64,000 bases of DNA from Plumapathes pennacea (GCA_964036295.1 OZ038468.1:15328683-15392682); one strand, 5' to 3'; counted from the first letter of the stretch, positions 25,701 through 34,689 are shown. Numbers and translations are program-made. The notes: generated by a model from the letters alone, not told the origin.

Positions 25701-25826
25701 AATTTTGAGCAGCCTTGATACACCTTCATATTTACCTGCCCCTCTAAGCTCCACACATCGTTTTAGGTTGTCGGATTTGTCAGAGAAATAGCTCATCAAC
25801 TCGGCTAACGAGCCGCACTCCCCCAT
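13797..25826 (-). CDS. SKA1: SKA1, spindle and kinetochore-associated protein 1, complete
   Basis: Six exons on the - strand: 25826-25736 (ATG), 25062-24837, 24053-23898, 23514-23379, 14366-14333 and 13948-13797 (TAG). They total 795 nt, or 264 aa (human 255), and all phases agree. The N-terminal exons give a coiled coil with SHLPSHLPGANAEG. The third ends PYLTVEEFENVPK and continues as YVKGRINYNQVNKAI, matching the human microtubule-binding winged-helix domain (FNGVPSYMKSRLTYNQIN). The last exon ends LRGGGLLRYVIQV, matching human VRGGGLTRYVIT. SKA1 works in the Ska complex, which couples kinetochores to microtubules in mitosis. Oddity: intron 4 (14367-23378) is 9 kb and contains four intronless genes on the opposite strand. 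The acceptor of exon 5 follows a GTT-repeat pyrimidine tract. Intron 1 carries a MITE. Confidence 0.88.
14634..15824 (+). CDS. Seven-TM protein, Gr/GRL-like, copy 1
   Basis: Single exon, 396 aa. Seven hydrophobic segments lie near residues 60-85, 121-145, 167-190, 195-225, 266-290, 300-322 and 374-394. A long charged loop follows TM4 (VKKCEIEIKNL, DDAIAIHQNLC) and a longer one follows TM6 (CRQILTDMNM, HPFKQRCRLLQF). The chain ends right after TM7. This layout (two long inner loops, very short tail, TM7 with NYAWISTLLALL) is that of insect gustatory/odorant receptors and their animal GRL relatives. Sequence similarity is too weak to prove membership by eye. It is the most diverged of the four copies and lies antisense in SKA1 intron 4. 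If the family call holds, it is a chemosensory-type ligand-gated cation channel subunit. Confidence 0.6.
   Translation: MDQTRETELLLPITSQDNCVLIKLLRSVGHTVTRFFTSGRLLNALSFVIGLRDPRKAGFWAVVFMSALVVTDFGYELFSLLFNVICPKIDYKIKWLCVDPNTINGTDQIWDNESQIDTNILCVLRLIVFLGPMSSNYVFFFALLKLDKGENTIKPVGDVFELNNRPLWLQTNILLVLSGLALISTISIYSHILVVDYLVVAYGTIVVWRNVVNCCLFGMIMMALNDCVKKCEIEIKNLCSDELDDAIAIHQNLCGRVFSTSDSLKIWFIINWITPTFWGAFYIVNFRDTFHSWDVSYINMWFICSALFMFLYPCYSAASVTNKCRQILTDMNMTKKGDWSPGHPFKQRCRLLQFIQYADYTQCGFRVGKTVFGTNYAWISTLLALLAGAVRLLYST
15876..16078 (+). mobile_element. piggyBac-type MITE, copy 2
   Basis: Same family as 9307-9495. The 5' end is eroded (accctttgaagctc) and the 3' end is GGGAATGAAAGGG-TTAA. It starts 52 bp after the stop codon of receptor-like copy 1. 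Confidence 0.65.
16369..16475. repeat. Foldback repeat
   Basis: Imperfect arms of about 45 bp (cgtgcaatacggc... and ...gccgtattgcac) around a short loop. Part of a larger repeat region, 16100-16500. Confidence 0.6.
17338..18540 (+). CDS. Seven-TM protein, Gr/GRL-like, copy 2
   Basis: Single exon, 400 aa; start ATG after gcggccaa, as in copy 3. Same seven-segment layout as copy 1. The C-terminal half is strongly conserved with copies 3 and 4: AVWRSIVNCC before the TM4-TM5 loop, DTLTLWFITNWLTLVF as TM5, FLYPCYSAASVTSKCRQIL after TM6, and NYAWISTLLALIIGVAKFLY at the end. The leader and about 450 bp after the stop are also duplicated at copy 3, so the repeat unit is about 2.6 kb. Membership in the Gr/GRL superfamily is inferred from topology. 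All key regions are intact, so it looks functional. Confidence 0.62.
   Translation: MNEARETELLLPITNQDIDSETTSASLQRNSGLTKLLGSVTQFFTSGRLLNVLSFVNGLRDPRKEGLWAAVFTTALVVTDSVYLACLLLLNIYPWIESKICPDMNTRTRNKDIESLVFLMQYLSVVSSHFMFLFCLLKLDNGKNTIKPNDASLLNNRPFWIKTNVPLVLSGLALISITFLTQTLDNGCHHSKIELRFYIVLALYSILQSIAVWRSIVNCCMFGMIMMALNDCVKKCEIEIKNLQSDEVNDAIAIHQHLCARVLSTSDTLTLWFITNWLTLVFISVLYIGAFSEIFHSWYVYYSNLWYICIFLFLFLYPCYSAASVTSKCRQILIDMNMTTPEDWPPDHPFKQRGQLLQFIQYAEYTQCGFRVGNTVFGTNYAWISTLLALIIGVAKFLYN
18541..18995 (+). repeat. 3' flank duplicated at 21107-21565
   Basis: Nearly the same sequence follows receptor-like copies 2 and 3 (for example 'gtacaaagatacattggtgc'), which shows the copies arose by segmental tandem duplication. 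Confidence 0.8.
19515..19757. mobile_element. MITE with AAGCCCCTGT inverted ends
   Basis: The imperfect long inverted repeat starts AAGCCCCTGTGAAACGGTC on the left and AAGCCCCTGTCAAAAGGTC in reverse on the right. The core is full of 'tctcaaca' motifs. It lies between receptor-like copies 2 and 3 and is absent from the matching place before copy 2. Confidence 0.7.
19907..21106 (+). CDS. Seven-TM protein, Gr/GRL-like, copy 3
   Basis: Single exon, 399 aa from the ATG at 19907. An upstream in-frame ATG at 19859 would add 16 residues, but 19907 aligns with the start of copy 2. Very close to copy 2 throughout, with the same seven hydrophobic segments and the same loops (CVKKCENEIKNLQ, DAIAIHQHLCARVF). 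Differences cluster in the first extracellular loop and TM3-TM4, as expected if ligand-facing parts diverge. Leader and 3' flank are duplicated with copy 2. Antisense within SKA1 intron 4. Confidence 0.62.
   Translation: MNQARQTELLLAITNQDINSETTSGSLQRNSGLTKLLGSVTRFFTSGRLLNALFLASGLRDPRKDGSWAAVFTTALVVTDSVYIAYILLLNMCPWIDIRFICPDMNTTTRYTTINHLVLLMQYLSVVSSHFMFLLYWFKLDNGKDTIKPNDASSLNNRPFWMKTNIFLILSGLVLISIAFLSYTLENGHPSKTEFRYYIVLPLDIILSIAVWRSIVNCCLFGMLMMALNNCVKKCENEIKNLQSDEVSDAIAIHQHLCARVFSTSDTLTLWFITNWLTLVFMSVLYIGAFSEIFHSWYVCYSNLWWICIFLFLFLYPCYSAASVTNKCRQILIDMNMTTPEDWSPGHPFKQRGQLLQFIQYAEYTQCSFRVGNTVFWINYAWISTLLALIIGVAKFLYN
21107..21565 (+). repeat. 3' flank duplicated from 18541-18995
   Basis: Second copy of the duplicated downstream block; small indels only. 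Confidence 0.8.
21977..22891 (+). CDS. Seven-TM protein, Gr/GRL-like, copy 4, N-terminally truncated
   Basis: 304 aa. From about residue 24 (ERLVLLLGFLSGLSSHFMFL) it aligns with residue ~115 onward of copies 2 and 3. The N-terminal tail, TM1 and first loop are missing, replaced by about 20 unrelated residues. The rest (TM2 to TM7, both long loops, the final NYAWISTLLALIIG segment) is intact. The deletion removes the usual leader and start. It may be a pseudogene, or use a far upstream exon; no such exon was recognised. Confidence 0.5.
   Translation: MLDLRFDTPYVSSLCRCWRLTRKIERLVLLLGFLSGLSSHFMFLFCLFKLDNGRNTIKPNDAYSLNNRPFWMKTNAPLVLSGLALISITFSSLTVDGRKLRYHIALLFSILESIAVWRSIVNCCLFGMLMMALNDCVKKCENEIKNLQSDEVSDAIAIHQHLCARVFSTSDTLTLWFITNWLTLVFLSLLYIGAFSEIFHSWYVCYSNLWWICIFLFLFLYPCYSAASVTNKCRQILIDMNMTTPEDWPQGHPFKQSSQLLQFIQCADYTQCGFRVGNTVFRTNYAWISTLLALIIGVAKFLYN
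22953..23350. repeat. 'agatggacacct' repeat split by a MITE
   Basis: The same dispersed repeat as 895-1085, interrupted at 23097-23306 by a piggyBac-type MITE. Lies in the SKA1 intron beside exon 4. Confidence 0.65.
23097..23306 (+). mobile_element. piggyBac-type MITE, copy 3, nested
   Basis: TTAA-CCCTTTCACTCCCAAG at the left, CTTGGGAGTGACAGGG-TTAA at the right. The clean TTAA duplication and the split host repeat show insertion into an older element. This is the best preserved copy. Confidence 0.8.
25098..25576. mobile_element. TA-flanked MITE in SKA1 intron 1
   Basis: Ends GAGAATACCCGTCC and its exact reverse complement, each bordered by TA (Tc1/mariner-like). Inside, two to three ~70-bp tandem units begin 'cgactacgggactacggac' (25289-25440), and subterminal inverted 'ggtccgtggtccgcagtc' blocks flank them. 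No protein. Confidence 0.75.
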
Positions 25827-25985
25827 CTTGTTTTGATTTTGGCGCCTGAGCCAGAAATGAGCCAGCCATACATTTTAATCAGCGGTATTTCTCACACCAA
25901 GACCGCTGAGCCGAGCGGGAAGCGAATTCCCACGTAACGATGGTCTGCAGTCTGATTATATTATGTCAGCGGTCGCCCCCAACAG
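25827..25985 (-). promoter_or_regulatory. SKA1 upstream region with block shared with the STI1-like gene
   Basis: 25905-25980, read on the - strand, is nearly the same as 41187-41275. Shared parts include CGACCGCTGACATAATATAA and ACGTGGGAATTCGCTTCCCG. In both cases the block ends within about 80 bp of the ATG and has the same orientation to the gene. CTTCCCG resembles an E2F-type half-site. It could be a shared promoter or a small repeat. Confidence 0.5.
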
Positions 25986-25999
25986 TTATAACTGACTGA

Positions 26000-27030
26000 C
26001 AGAAGTGCAGTGATAAATAAACGTCACATCGGAGTGAAATAGCGTGTACGAAGAAAGACGTAAAGTATAAAATATCTAAGTTCCTAAAGCGTTTTATTTG
26101 AAACGTGCATACAATACTCTTTTATAGAAAATTAGCGCTTCGTGTAAATTTAGTATAAAATGTAACTTAAATCAACGTGAATCAGAGAAAAATATCCCGG
26201 AGGGGGGAGGGGAGGGTCCCATCAATACTCAGTTCGCCGCCTTAAAGGCAGTATCGTTTTTTAACATTTTTGAGGCTGCAAAAGGGATCAATTTTGCCTT
26301 TTTGGTCTGAAATAGTAGATTTTGCATGTATTTTGGTATTTGGTTGCAGAAATAGGGCAAAATTTTTTTGGTACAGAGTCTGAAAAAGGGTCGAAAAATC
26401 TCAAATATATATATTTTTAAATAGGGTCGAAAAATCGTACAATTTTAGTTTGAAGTAGGGCAAGGGTTTTGAGAACACTCCGACTCAAAACTATGAAGGT
26501 TTTCACCCCCTCCCCCTCCCCCCGAGAAGAGATTTTGGGGGGCAGAGCCTTTAACTGCTAGCTAGCTAAACCGTCCCATATGAACAGTTCAACGTGGTCC
26601 CATCTAAAAAGCAGTAGCCTTAAATCTCTTTCGATGCGGACATCGCGCGGGTTGCTGTAGAAACTTGATTTCATTTTTTACAAGGCTCGAGTAGTCGCAA
26701 CAACTGAATTATCGCCGGGAATGGTTCACTTGGATGTTTAGTGCGTTGCCTAAAGCTATTGCAACGCCGATTTGCTCCAAATCCACGCAACGGCGTTACA
26801 AGTTTTTGAATCGCTTTCAAAAACTTGCAACGCGTTGCAGCACTGCAAACATCGCGAAAAACCGTTCGCAATGGGGTGTTACACCTCAACAACTTTTAGC
26901 GCAACATCGCATCGTTGCAAATTGACCAATCAGGATACCCTCCGGACTTTGCCAGATTCGAAAATGTTTACTACATGTTTTACCTTGTGTTTCTGAAAAC
27001 AAAATTTGGATACCTATTTTTTTTCCCAAG
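26000..27030. other. Intergenic, repeats only
   Basis: Holds the 'ctgaaatag' repeat (26195-26530) and a 'gttgcaac'-rich repeat (about 26690-26935) like the MITEs at 36791 and 55283. No gene seen. Confidence 0.5.
26195..26530 (+). repeat. 'ggtctgaaatagggt' element
   Basis: Flanked by C- or G-rich runs, with inner ~35-bp units containing 'ggtctgaaatag'. Relatives at 32885-33195 (reverse) and 55709-56090. Confidence 0.65.
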
Positions 27031-29988
27031 TAACTGATAGTATTCTGCCCTTTGAATTTGAAAATAAGTTTTAATCTTGGAGAAATTATTCGTCAAAGTT
27101 GGAGTTTCTTAAGGTTAGTCCCAGGCTCCTAGGGTTTTAAACCAAAAATTTTTTGGTCTCTGAATCCAACTTAAATGCAGAAAGTAGGATCTTGAAGTAG
27201 TAACTGATAGTATTCTACCCTTTGAATTTGAAAATAAGTTTTAACCTTGGAGAAATTAACGGTCAAAGTTGGAGTTAGTTAAGGTTAGTCCCAGGCTCAG
27301 GGTTTTTGAACCAAAAATTTTTTGGTCTCTGAATCCAACTTAAACGCAGAAAGTAGGATCTTGAGGTAGTAACTGATAGTATTCTGCCCTTTGAATTTGA
27401 AAATAAGTTTCAATCTTGGAGAAATTAACGGTCAAAGTTGGAGTTAGCTAAGGTTAGTCCCAGTCTCCTAGGGTTTTGAACCAAAATCTTTTGGTCTCTG
27501 AATCCAACCTAATTGCAGAAAGTAGGATTATGAGGTATTAACTGATAGTAATCTGCCCTTTGAATTTGAAAATAAGTTTTAATCTTGGAGAAATTATTTG
27601 TCAAAGTTGGAGTTAGTTAAGGTTAGTCCCAGTCTCCTAGGGTTTTAAACCAAAAATTTTTTGGTCTCTGAATCCAACCTAAATGCAGAAAGTAGGATCT
27701 TGAGGTAGTAGCTGATAGTATTCTGCCCTTTGAATTTGAAAATAAGTTTTAATCTTGGAGAAATTATTTGTTGGAGTTAGTTAAGGTTAGTCCCAGTCTC
27801 CTAGGGTTTTGAACCAAAAATCTTTTGGTCTCTGAATCCAACCTAAATGCAGACAGTAGGATCTTGAGGTAGTAACTGATAGTAATCTGCCCTTTGAATT
27901 TGAAAATAAGTTTTAATCTTGGAGAAATTAACGGTCAAAGTTGGAGTTAGTTAAGGTTAGTCCCAGGCTCCTAGGGATTTTAACCAAAATTTTTTTGGTT
28001 TGTGAATCAAACTTAAAGGCAGAAAGTAGGATCTTGAGGTAGTAACTGATAGTAATCTGCCCTTTGAATTTGAAAATAAGTTTTAATCTTGGAGAAATTA
28101 TTCGTCAAAGTTGGAGTTTGTTAAGGTTAGTCCCAGGCTCCTAGGGTTTTAAACCAAAAATTTTTTGGTCTTTGAATCGAACCTAAATGCAGACAGTAGG
28201 ATCTTGAGGTAGTAACTGATAGTATTCTACCCTTTGAAATTGAAAATAAGCTTTAATCTTGGAGAAATTAACGGTCAAAGTTGGAGTTAGTTAAGGTTAG
28301 TCCCAGGCTCCTAGGGTTTTAAACCAAAATTTTTTTGGTCTCTGAATCCAACTTAAACGCAGAAAGTAGGATCTTGAGGTAGTAACTGATAGTAATCTGC
28401 CCTTTGAATTTGAAACTAAGTTTCAATCTTGGAGAAATTAACGGTCAAAGTTGGAGTTAGTTAAGGTTAGTCCCAGGCTCCTAAGGTTTTAAATCAAAAA
28501 TGTTTTGTTCTCTGAATCCAACTTAAATGCAGAAAGTAGAATCTTGAGGTAGTAACTGATAGTATTCTACCCTTTGAATTTGAAAATAAGTTTTAATCTT
28601 GGAGAAATTAACGGTCAAAGTTGGAGTTAGTCCCAGGCTCCTAGGGTTTTAAACCAAAGATTTTTTGGTCTCTGAATCCAACCTAAAGGCAGACAGTAGG
28701 ATTTTGAGGTAGTAACTGATAGTAATCTGCCTTATGAATTTGAAAATAAGTTTTAATCTTGGAGAAATTATTCGTCAAAGTTGGAGTTTGTTAAGGTTAG
28801 TCCCAGGCTCCTAGGATTTTAAACCAAAAATTTTTTGGTCTCTGAATCCAACCTAAAGGCAAATAGTAGGATCTTGAGGTAGTAACTGATAGTAATCTGC
28901 TTTATGAATTTGAAAATAAGTTTTAATCTTGGAGAAATTATTCGTCAAAGTTGGAGTTAGTTAAGGTTAGTCCCAGGCTCCTAGGATTTTAAACCAAAAA
29001 TTTTTTGGTCTCTGAATCCAACCTAAAGGCAGACAGTAGGATCTTGAGGTAGTAACTGATAGTAATCTGCCCTTTGAATTTGAAAATAAGTTTTAATCTT
29101 GGAGAAATTAACGGTCAAAGTTGGAGTTTGTTAAGGTAGTCCCAGTCTCCTAGAGTTTTGAACCAAAAATTTTTTGGTCTCCGAATCCAACTTAAATGCA
29201 GAAAGTAGGATCTTGAGTTAGTAACTGATAGTAATCTGCCCTTTGAATTTGAAAATAAGTTTTAATCTTGGAGAAATTAACCGTCAAAGTTGGAGTTAGT
29301 TAAGGTTAGTCCCAGGCTCCTAGGGTTTTAAACCAAAATTTTTTTTGGTCTCTGAATCCAACTTAAATGTAGAAAGTAGGATCTTGAGGTAGTAACTGAT
29401 AGTAATCTGCCCTTTGAATTTGAAAATAAGTTTTAATCTTGGAGAAATTAACGGTCAAATTTGGAGTTAGTTAAGGTTAGTCCCAGGCTCCTAGGGTTTT
29501 AAACCAAAGATTTTTTGGTCTCTGAATCCAACTTAAATGCAGAAAGTAGGATCTTGAGGTAGTAACTGATTGTATTCTGCCCTTTGAATTTGAAAATAAG
29601 TTTCAATCTTGGAGAAATTAACGGTCAAAGTTGGAGTTAGTTAAGGTTAGTCCCAGTTTCCTAGGGTTTTGAACCAAAAATCTTTTGGTCTCTGAATCCA
29701 ACCTAAATGCAGAAAGTAGGATCTTGAGGTAGTAACTGATAGTAATCTGCCCTTTGGATTTGAAAATAAGTTTTAATCTTGGAGAAATTAACCGTCAAAG
29801 CTGGAGTTAGTTAAGGTTAGTCCCAGGCTCCTAGGGTTTTAAACCAAAATTTTTTTGGTTTGTGAATCCAACTTAAACGCAGAAAGTAGGATCTTGAGGT
29901 AGTAACTGATAGTATTCTGCCCTTTGAATTTGAAAATAAGGAGAAATTAACAGTCAAAGTTGGAGTTAGTTAAGGTGAGTCTCAATTG
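27031..29988. repeat. 170-bp satellite, ~17.5 copies
   Basis: Unit starts 'taactgatagtattctgccc' and contains 'ggttagtcccaggctcctag' and an inverted 'ccaaaaattttttgg'. Starts fall near 27031, 27201, 27370, 27539, 27709, 27873 and on to 29903. One unit is about 10 bp short (28553-28712). Copies differ at scattered sites. The last is cut at about 29988. Inverted copies lie at 58815-59177. No coding frame persists. Confidence 0.95.
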
Positions 29989-30306
29989 CCAGACTCGTCT
30001 TCCGGGCATGCGCGTAAGACATTGGGGAGGGTCTGGGTGCGAGATTGGCAACAACACCCCGGCAAAACGTCTGTGCATGCGTTGGTGTTTTTAGTTCCGG
30101 TGGACTTTCCCGGCAAGGAAAAAGCTGGTGGGGGGAAGTCAAGCCTATAATTATCTGCCCTGACCCCTGCAAACAGAAAGGGGATGTCACTCGATATTCT
30201 CAGAGTATGAGTGTTTTGAAATGTTAAAAGAGAAACTAGCATCACAAGGCATCATTCACCATAACCAGCCACATACATTCACTGCTTTATTATTCACCAT
30301 CATTGG

Positions 30307-30307
<1 letters not shown>

Positions 30308-30385
<78 letters not shown>
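30308..30385. repeat. (AAT)n microsatellite
   Basis: About 25 AAT units. Confidence 0.95.
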
Positions 30386-30598
30386 GTTGTATATTTTATA
30401 ACCTGGAACAAGACTTCTTATATACCTGTAAATTGCCAACATTTGCAGGAATTTAGATACAATACAGCAATATTGCTGTCAATTTCACAAAATCTAGGTC
30501 GATAATTGAATTATATCTCAAAAATCTCTAAATGTAAAATTATCCAAAAATGTAAAACAAAGCAACAAGAATTATTCATCTAAATGATCATCAGCATA

Positions 30599-31215
30599 GA
30601 GCTGTTTTCGGATGACAGTACAAATAACCAAGTGATTGCTTACATTCGCTTTGCATTTGATACGCTTTCCAAAAAAATGGTCAAAAACAAGTTCACTAAA
30701 CAGCAACAATCTTGGTCAATCAAGAGCAAAAACATTGATTGCATTATTCTCCACACAAGAAAGCAATATTGTTTTCAGTCTTTTCACATTGCTGATTGGT
30801 TTCTTCTTCATCATAAGATAAGTAACAATATTATTCGCCGAAGTGGAGGTGAATAGCAGTGGATATTTACCAAGCCGTTTCGGTGAGGTAAACATCCACC
30901 ACTATTCACCGACACTGAGGTGAATAATATTGTTTTAGTATATACCACACAAGTTTAATAGCAAACTCCCAAATAGCTTTTTTTTTTTCCGACAAAAGTG
31001 GACAAAAATTGGGTTCGCACGCCATTTTGTTTTACCGGAAGCTGCCAGGAGGTGAATAGTACTTGATATTCCGAGATTGTGGAGCCAATCAGAGCTCGCG
31101 AAAAGCACGATTCACTTGTGTGGTATATACTAATTCTGATTAGTTGAAAAACATGGTTAAGCCTCTGTGATCGGTTGGGTACTTGCTTTGGTTTTGGTTT
31201 TTTGACAGTCATCAA
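30599..31215. mobile_element. MITE split by further foldback elements
   Basis: The outer element starts TA-GAGCTGTTTTCGGATGAC and ends 'tttgacagtcatc', like the intact copy at 44308-44621. It is interrupted by a foldback (about 30823-30930) and a second MITE (30936-31132, ends TAGTATATACCACACAAGT and reverse complement). Three insertions are stacked. Confidence 0.65.
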
Positions 31216-31327
31216 AAAATTAAACTGCTGCATAACAATTTGCAATAAATAAACCTACATTTGCTGATACTGTATGACATCCATGAATATATATTGATTG
31301 ACTTGACTTTATAACTTGAGTTGGTAA

Positions 31328-33356
31328 TCAGAAGTAGTTCTTATCTTCTGGTTGTTCAATTGACAGTGTAAATGCATTGTCTTTCCATTCTTGTACAAAG
31401 CTCCCTAAAAGGGGATGACAGACATTGCATTAAGACACAAACATCAAATGTAAAAAAAATGCATTTTTGGCAAATGAAACTAAAACTAAACTTTCTCATG
31501 CTAACAGTTAACTTCTAAAGTTTTCCTTATTATGTTAGTGTATGTCAAACAACTCTTTGTACATAACATTATTACTCACATTAGCTATGTTGTTTATGCA
31601 GAAATAGTATACATTGCAACCAAATATCAAAATCTATGGCTATGATTTGCAAAATATCAAAGAATTGCCTCCCTCTTGGTTTTTGAATTATTTTTACAAT
31701 ATTTATAACTTTTTCCCATGTTTTTTTTATCTGTCTGTTTGTTGCTTCTCTAATATATATAACTAACTGAACTGTACAGTTTATGCAAAAGTGAATATTA
31801 CAAACTAACAAAGTCTAATTTACCTGGAAACATGATCACAGTGCACAGTATGACAATCCCAGCTAGTAGAATGCAGAGGGGTAAATATGCACTTGTCCAC
31901 ACACTTCCAAGCTTGGCCCTATAATGTCCGACTTAAAATAGATGCTTTTGTACTTGCTCTTCACCAAGAAGTACTGGAAGTTGAGCCAGTCTCGTTCCAC
32001 CTCAAAAGCCCAGTGCAAATCCTGGGATCTGCCTTTCAACAACAACAACAACAACAACAACGAACAAAAAAAAAAACAAACAAAACAAAAACAAAAACAA
32101 AATACATTAACAGTAATAAAAACCTGAAGAACTCACTTAAACTTTCAAAAATGAGATTTGGGACATATGGACTGATCACTGAATATTAGCAATTTAATTT
32201 TTTTTTTCTACCAGATGTGATCTTGTAGTTAATTTTGTTTCAACTATACATATCACCCACCTGATACAAAACTCCAGGAAAGTAGGAAGTCATTGCAGCC
32301 TTGTGCTCAGGAAATTACTGTTTGACAAACTTTGAAGTCTGTGGAATAAAATAATGGACTAGTCAAGTAGGACATCACTGCAGCCTTGTCAAATAAATTA
32401 TGCTAAGTAAACAACTGTTTAAACACTCTGAAGTCTGTGGAATAACATAGTAGACTAAGTCAAGTGAATTTTTGTGAGGTATGTCTTGGTATATAACAAA
32501 CTATGTACAACTTCAAAATTTGGCACATGAGATATTTTCATGATTAACATCACCCACCTGATACAAAACTCCAGGAAAGTAGGAAGTCACTGCAGCCTTG
32601 TGCTCAGGAAATTACTGCTTGAAAAACTCTGAAGGCTGTGGAATAAAATAATGGACTAGTCAAGTGGATTTTATGGATACACTGGTATTCAAACTATGTG
32701 GGGTACATGCAAAGACCTCAACAGAAATTTAACAGCCCCATGGGTACCACCCTTCTCAGCATGCATTAACAATCTATCAAATCTATCAGAGATCCATTAC
32801 AGTCCTCAGCAAACAGGCCTACCAACTCTGAAAGTGACTTAGTTCACAACTCAACCCCCCCTGATTTTTTCTTTTTTATTCACTGGGGGGAAGGGGGTAC
32901 TCCTCAAAATTTTGGGTGGGGGTGTGCCGCCTGGGACTGAAAACCCTTACCCTATTTCAGATCATAATTTGTAATTTTTGACCATATTTCAGACCAAAAA
33001 ATGCAATTTTCAGCCCTATTTCAGACCAAAATTTGCAATTTTCATCCCTATTTCAGACCAAATAACAAGTCTCCAACCTATTCCAGACTAAAGGTTAAAA
33101 TATTGATACCCTATTTCAGACTAAAATGCTGAAAATGATACCCTTTGGGGTGGCACATAGCTATATGGGAGTATCACCTCCCCCCCTCTCACCCTTGGGC
33201 CATGCCCAATATTCTGCCTGGCCCCGAAGCATGCTGAAGATGCGAATTTTGGGTGACGGTAGTTTGAAATTTAGACTTACCTTCCTTCCACAAGTTCCTT
33301 TCTTTACTTCAACCATCATCTGAAGGGCAAGGCCAACACAGCTTTCAACAGCATCT
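31328..33356 (-). CDS. Unidentified protein with C-terminal TM helix, partial
   Basis: Three - strand exons: 33356-33281, 31911-31824 (or from 31918) and 31404-31328 (TGA). The first reads DAVESCVGLALQMMVEVKKG. The second gives a TM helix (SAYLPLCILLAGIVILCTVI), and the last reads EWKDNAFTLSIEQPEDKNYF then stop. The second and third join in phase. The first joins cleanly only if the acceptor at 31912 (CCAAG/CTTGG) is used. Upstream exons were not found; a 5'UTR-like exon ending at a GTAAGT near 35835 may belong. I do not recognise the family. It looks like a tail-proximal single-pass membrane protein. Confidence 0.4.
32262..32670. repeat. Duplicated ~110-bp intronic block
   Basis: 'cacctgatacaaaactccag' blocks at 32262-32372 and 32554-32664, with a partial copy between. 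Confidence 0.7.
32885..33195 (-). repeat. 'ggtctgaaatagggt' element, reverse copy
   Basis: Five ~35-bp units with 'ctatttcagacc' between G- and C-rich ends. Same family as 26195-26530 and 55709-56090. Confidence 0.75.
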
Positions 33357-33394
33357 CTGTTTAAATAGAAATTCTCTCTTTTGGGAACTTGTCC

Positions 33395-33800
33395 CTTATT
33401 TATTCATTCCTTCAATTTATTCAATTTAGTAATTAATTTATTCATTATATGAATAATTAATCAATTCATTTAACAAATTAATTTATTCATTATATAAATA
33501 ATTAATCAATTCATTTATTCATTATGAATAAATGAATAATTAAATAAATGCACGCATGAATGAATAAATCAATTCTGACTGGCCCAATGGAATTATGGGT
33601 GTATGGTAATTTGAATGTTGGATTTGAATAAATCAATTCATTCACTTATACATTATTTAATTATTCATTTTTTCTTTTGTTTATTTTATCGTTTATTCTT
33701 TTGTTCATTTCTTTACTTGTTATTCTTTATTCCTTTATTCATATATTAAAGAATAAAATAAATAAATAAAATAAATGAAATAAAATAAAATAAATAAATT
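33395..33800. repeat. AT-rich 'ttcattta' low-complexity tract
   Basis: Many imperfect 4- to 12-bp repeats of ATTTATTC or AATAAATG type. No gene. Confidence 0.8.
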
Positions 33801-34094
33801 TTAATCATCCGGTGTGTTGGGTTAGGTTATGGCGCCATGGTTAGGGTCAAGTAGTGTTAGGGTCAGCCTTACGGTTACTTAGGGTTATGGTTATGGGTTA
33901 TGGGTTAGGAATGGGGCATCCTGTCGGGGGAGGGGGCCTGGGATGGTGGAAGTACACCAAGGGAGGTGACGGTTGCACAACCACGTTCACGGTCATCCCA
34001 GGCCCCCTCTCCCACCCCTCCCCTCAAATCCCATCCCTCCCAAATCACCTGTAAAATCCAGTCCCTATCCACCTACCCTCCGACCAACAGCCAA

Positions 34095-34680
34095 CCCCAC
34101 TGAAGGAGGAAGAATGCAGATGAATATCAGCGAGGAGATAGACAGGAAGAGAGTCAAAACAGGGCCCTGAGGGGGCCGTGGGTGCATTGCCTCCCCTCTG
34201 ATGAGTTGTAGGAGTAAGATGAGAAAGTTAGGGCTAGAATGGGGAGAATTGGCCAAAGCAGTGGTACGCATAACAACCCTCTCGACAAGTTAAATGGGTG
34301 GACCACCCCTCGGCGACGAGATCTGGAGCTGCAAGTAGTCCTTTGTAGAGGATGGCACCCTCCATCCGGAGTACAAGCAAATGCGACTTGGCGGCAGAGA
34401 CCCCTCAAACAGAGGTGCCATCAATGTCGTTGAGGTCTATGTTGCCTGTAAGCCGACCAGTCTCGAGTCACCTGCCCATTCTTCTCATTTTGAGGATTGA
34501 AATGCGTACCACTGCTTTGGCCAATTCTCCCCATTCTAGTCCTAACTCTCCCACCTAACTCCTACAACTCACCAGAGGGAAAACAATGCGCCCACGGTCT
34601 CCTTAGAGTCCTGTTTCAAACCTCTTCCTGCCTATCCCTTTGCTAACATTCATCTGCACCCCTCCTCCTTCAGCAGAGTT
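34095..34680. mobile_element. Foldback element, ~175-bp arms
   Basis: 34095-34270 and 34500-34680 are inverted copies (for example 'ttggccaaagcagtggtacg' and its reverse), with a unique ~230-bp centre. MITE-like; no protein. Confidence 0.65.
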
Positions 34681-34689
34681 GAATGATGG

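Noticed and set aside
27031-29988. CRISPR-like direct repeats
   Set aside because: Repeats are contiguous 170-bp units without spacers, in a eukaryotic genome; a satellite.
33830-33915. Telomere-like TTAGGG words
   Set aside because: Only scattered, degenerate hexamers; not a tandem telomeric array.
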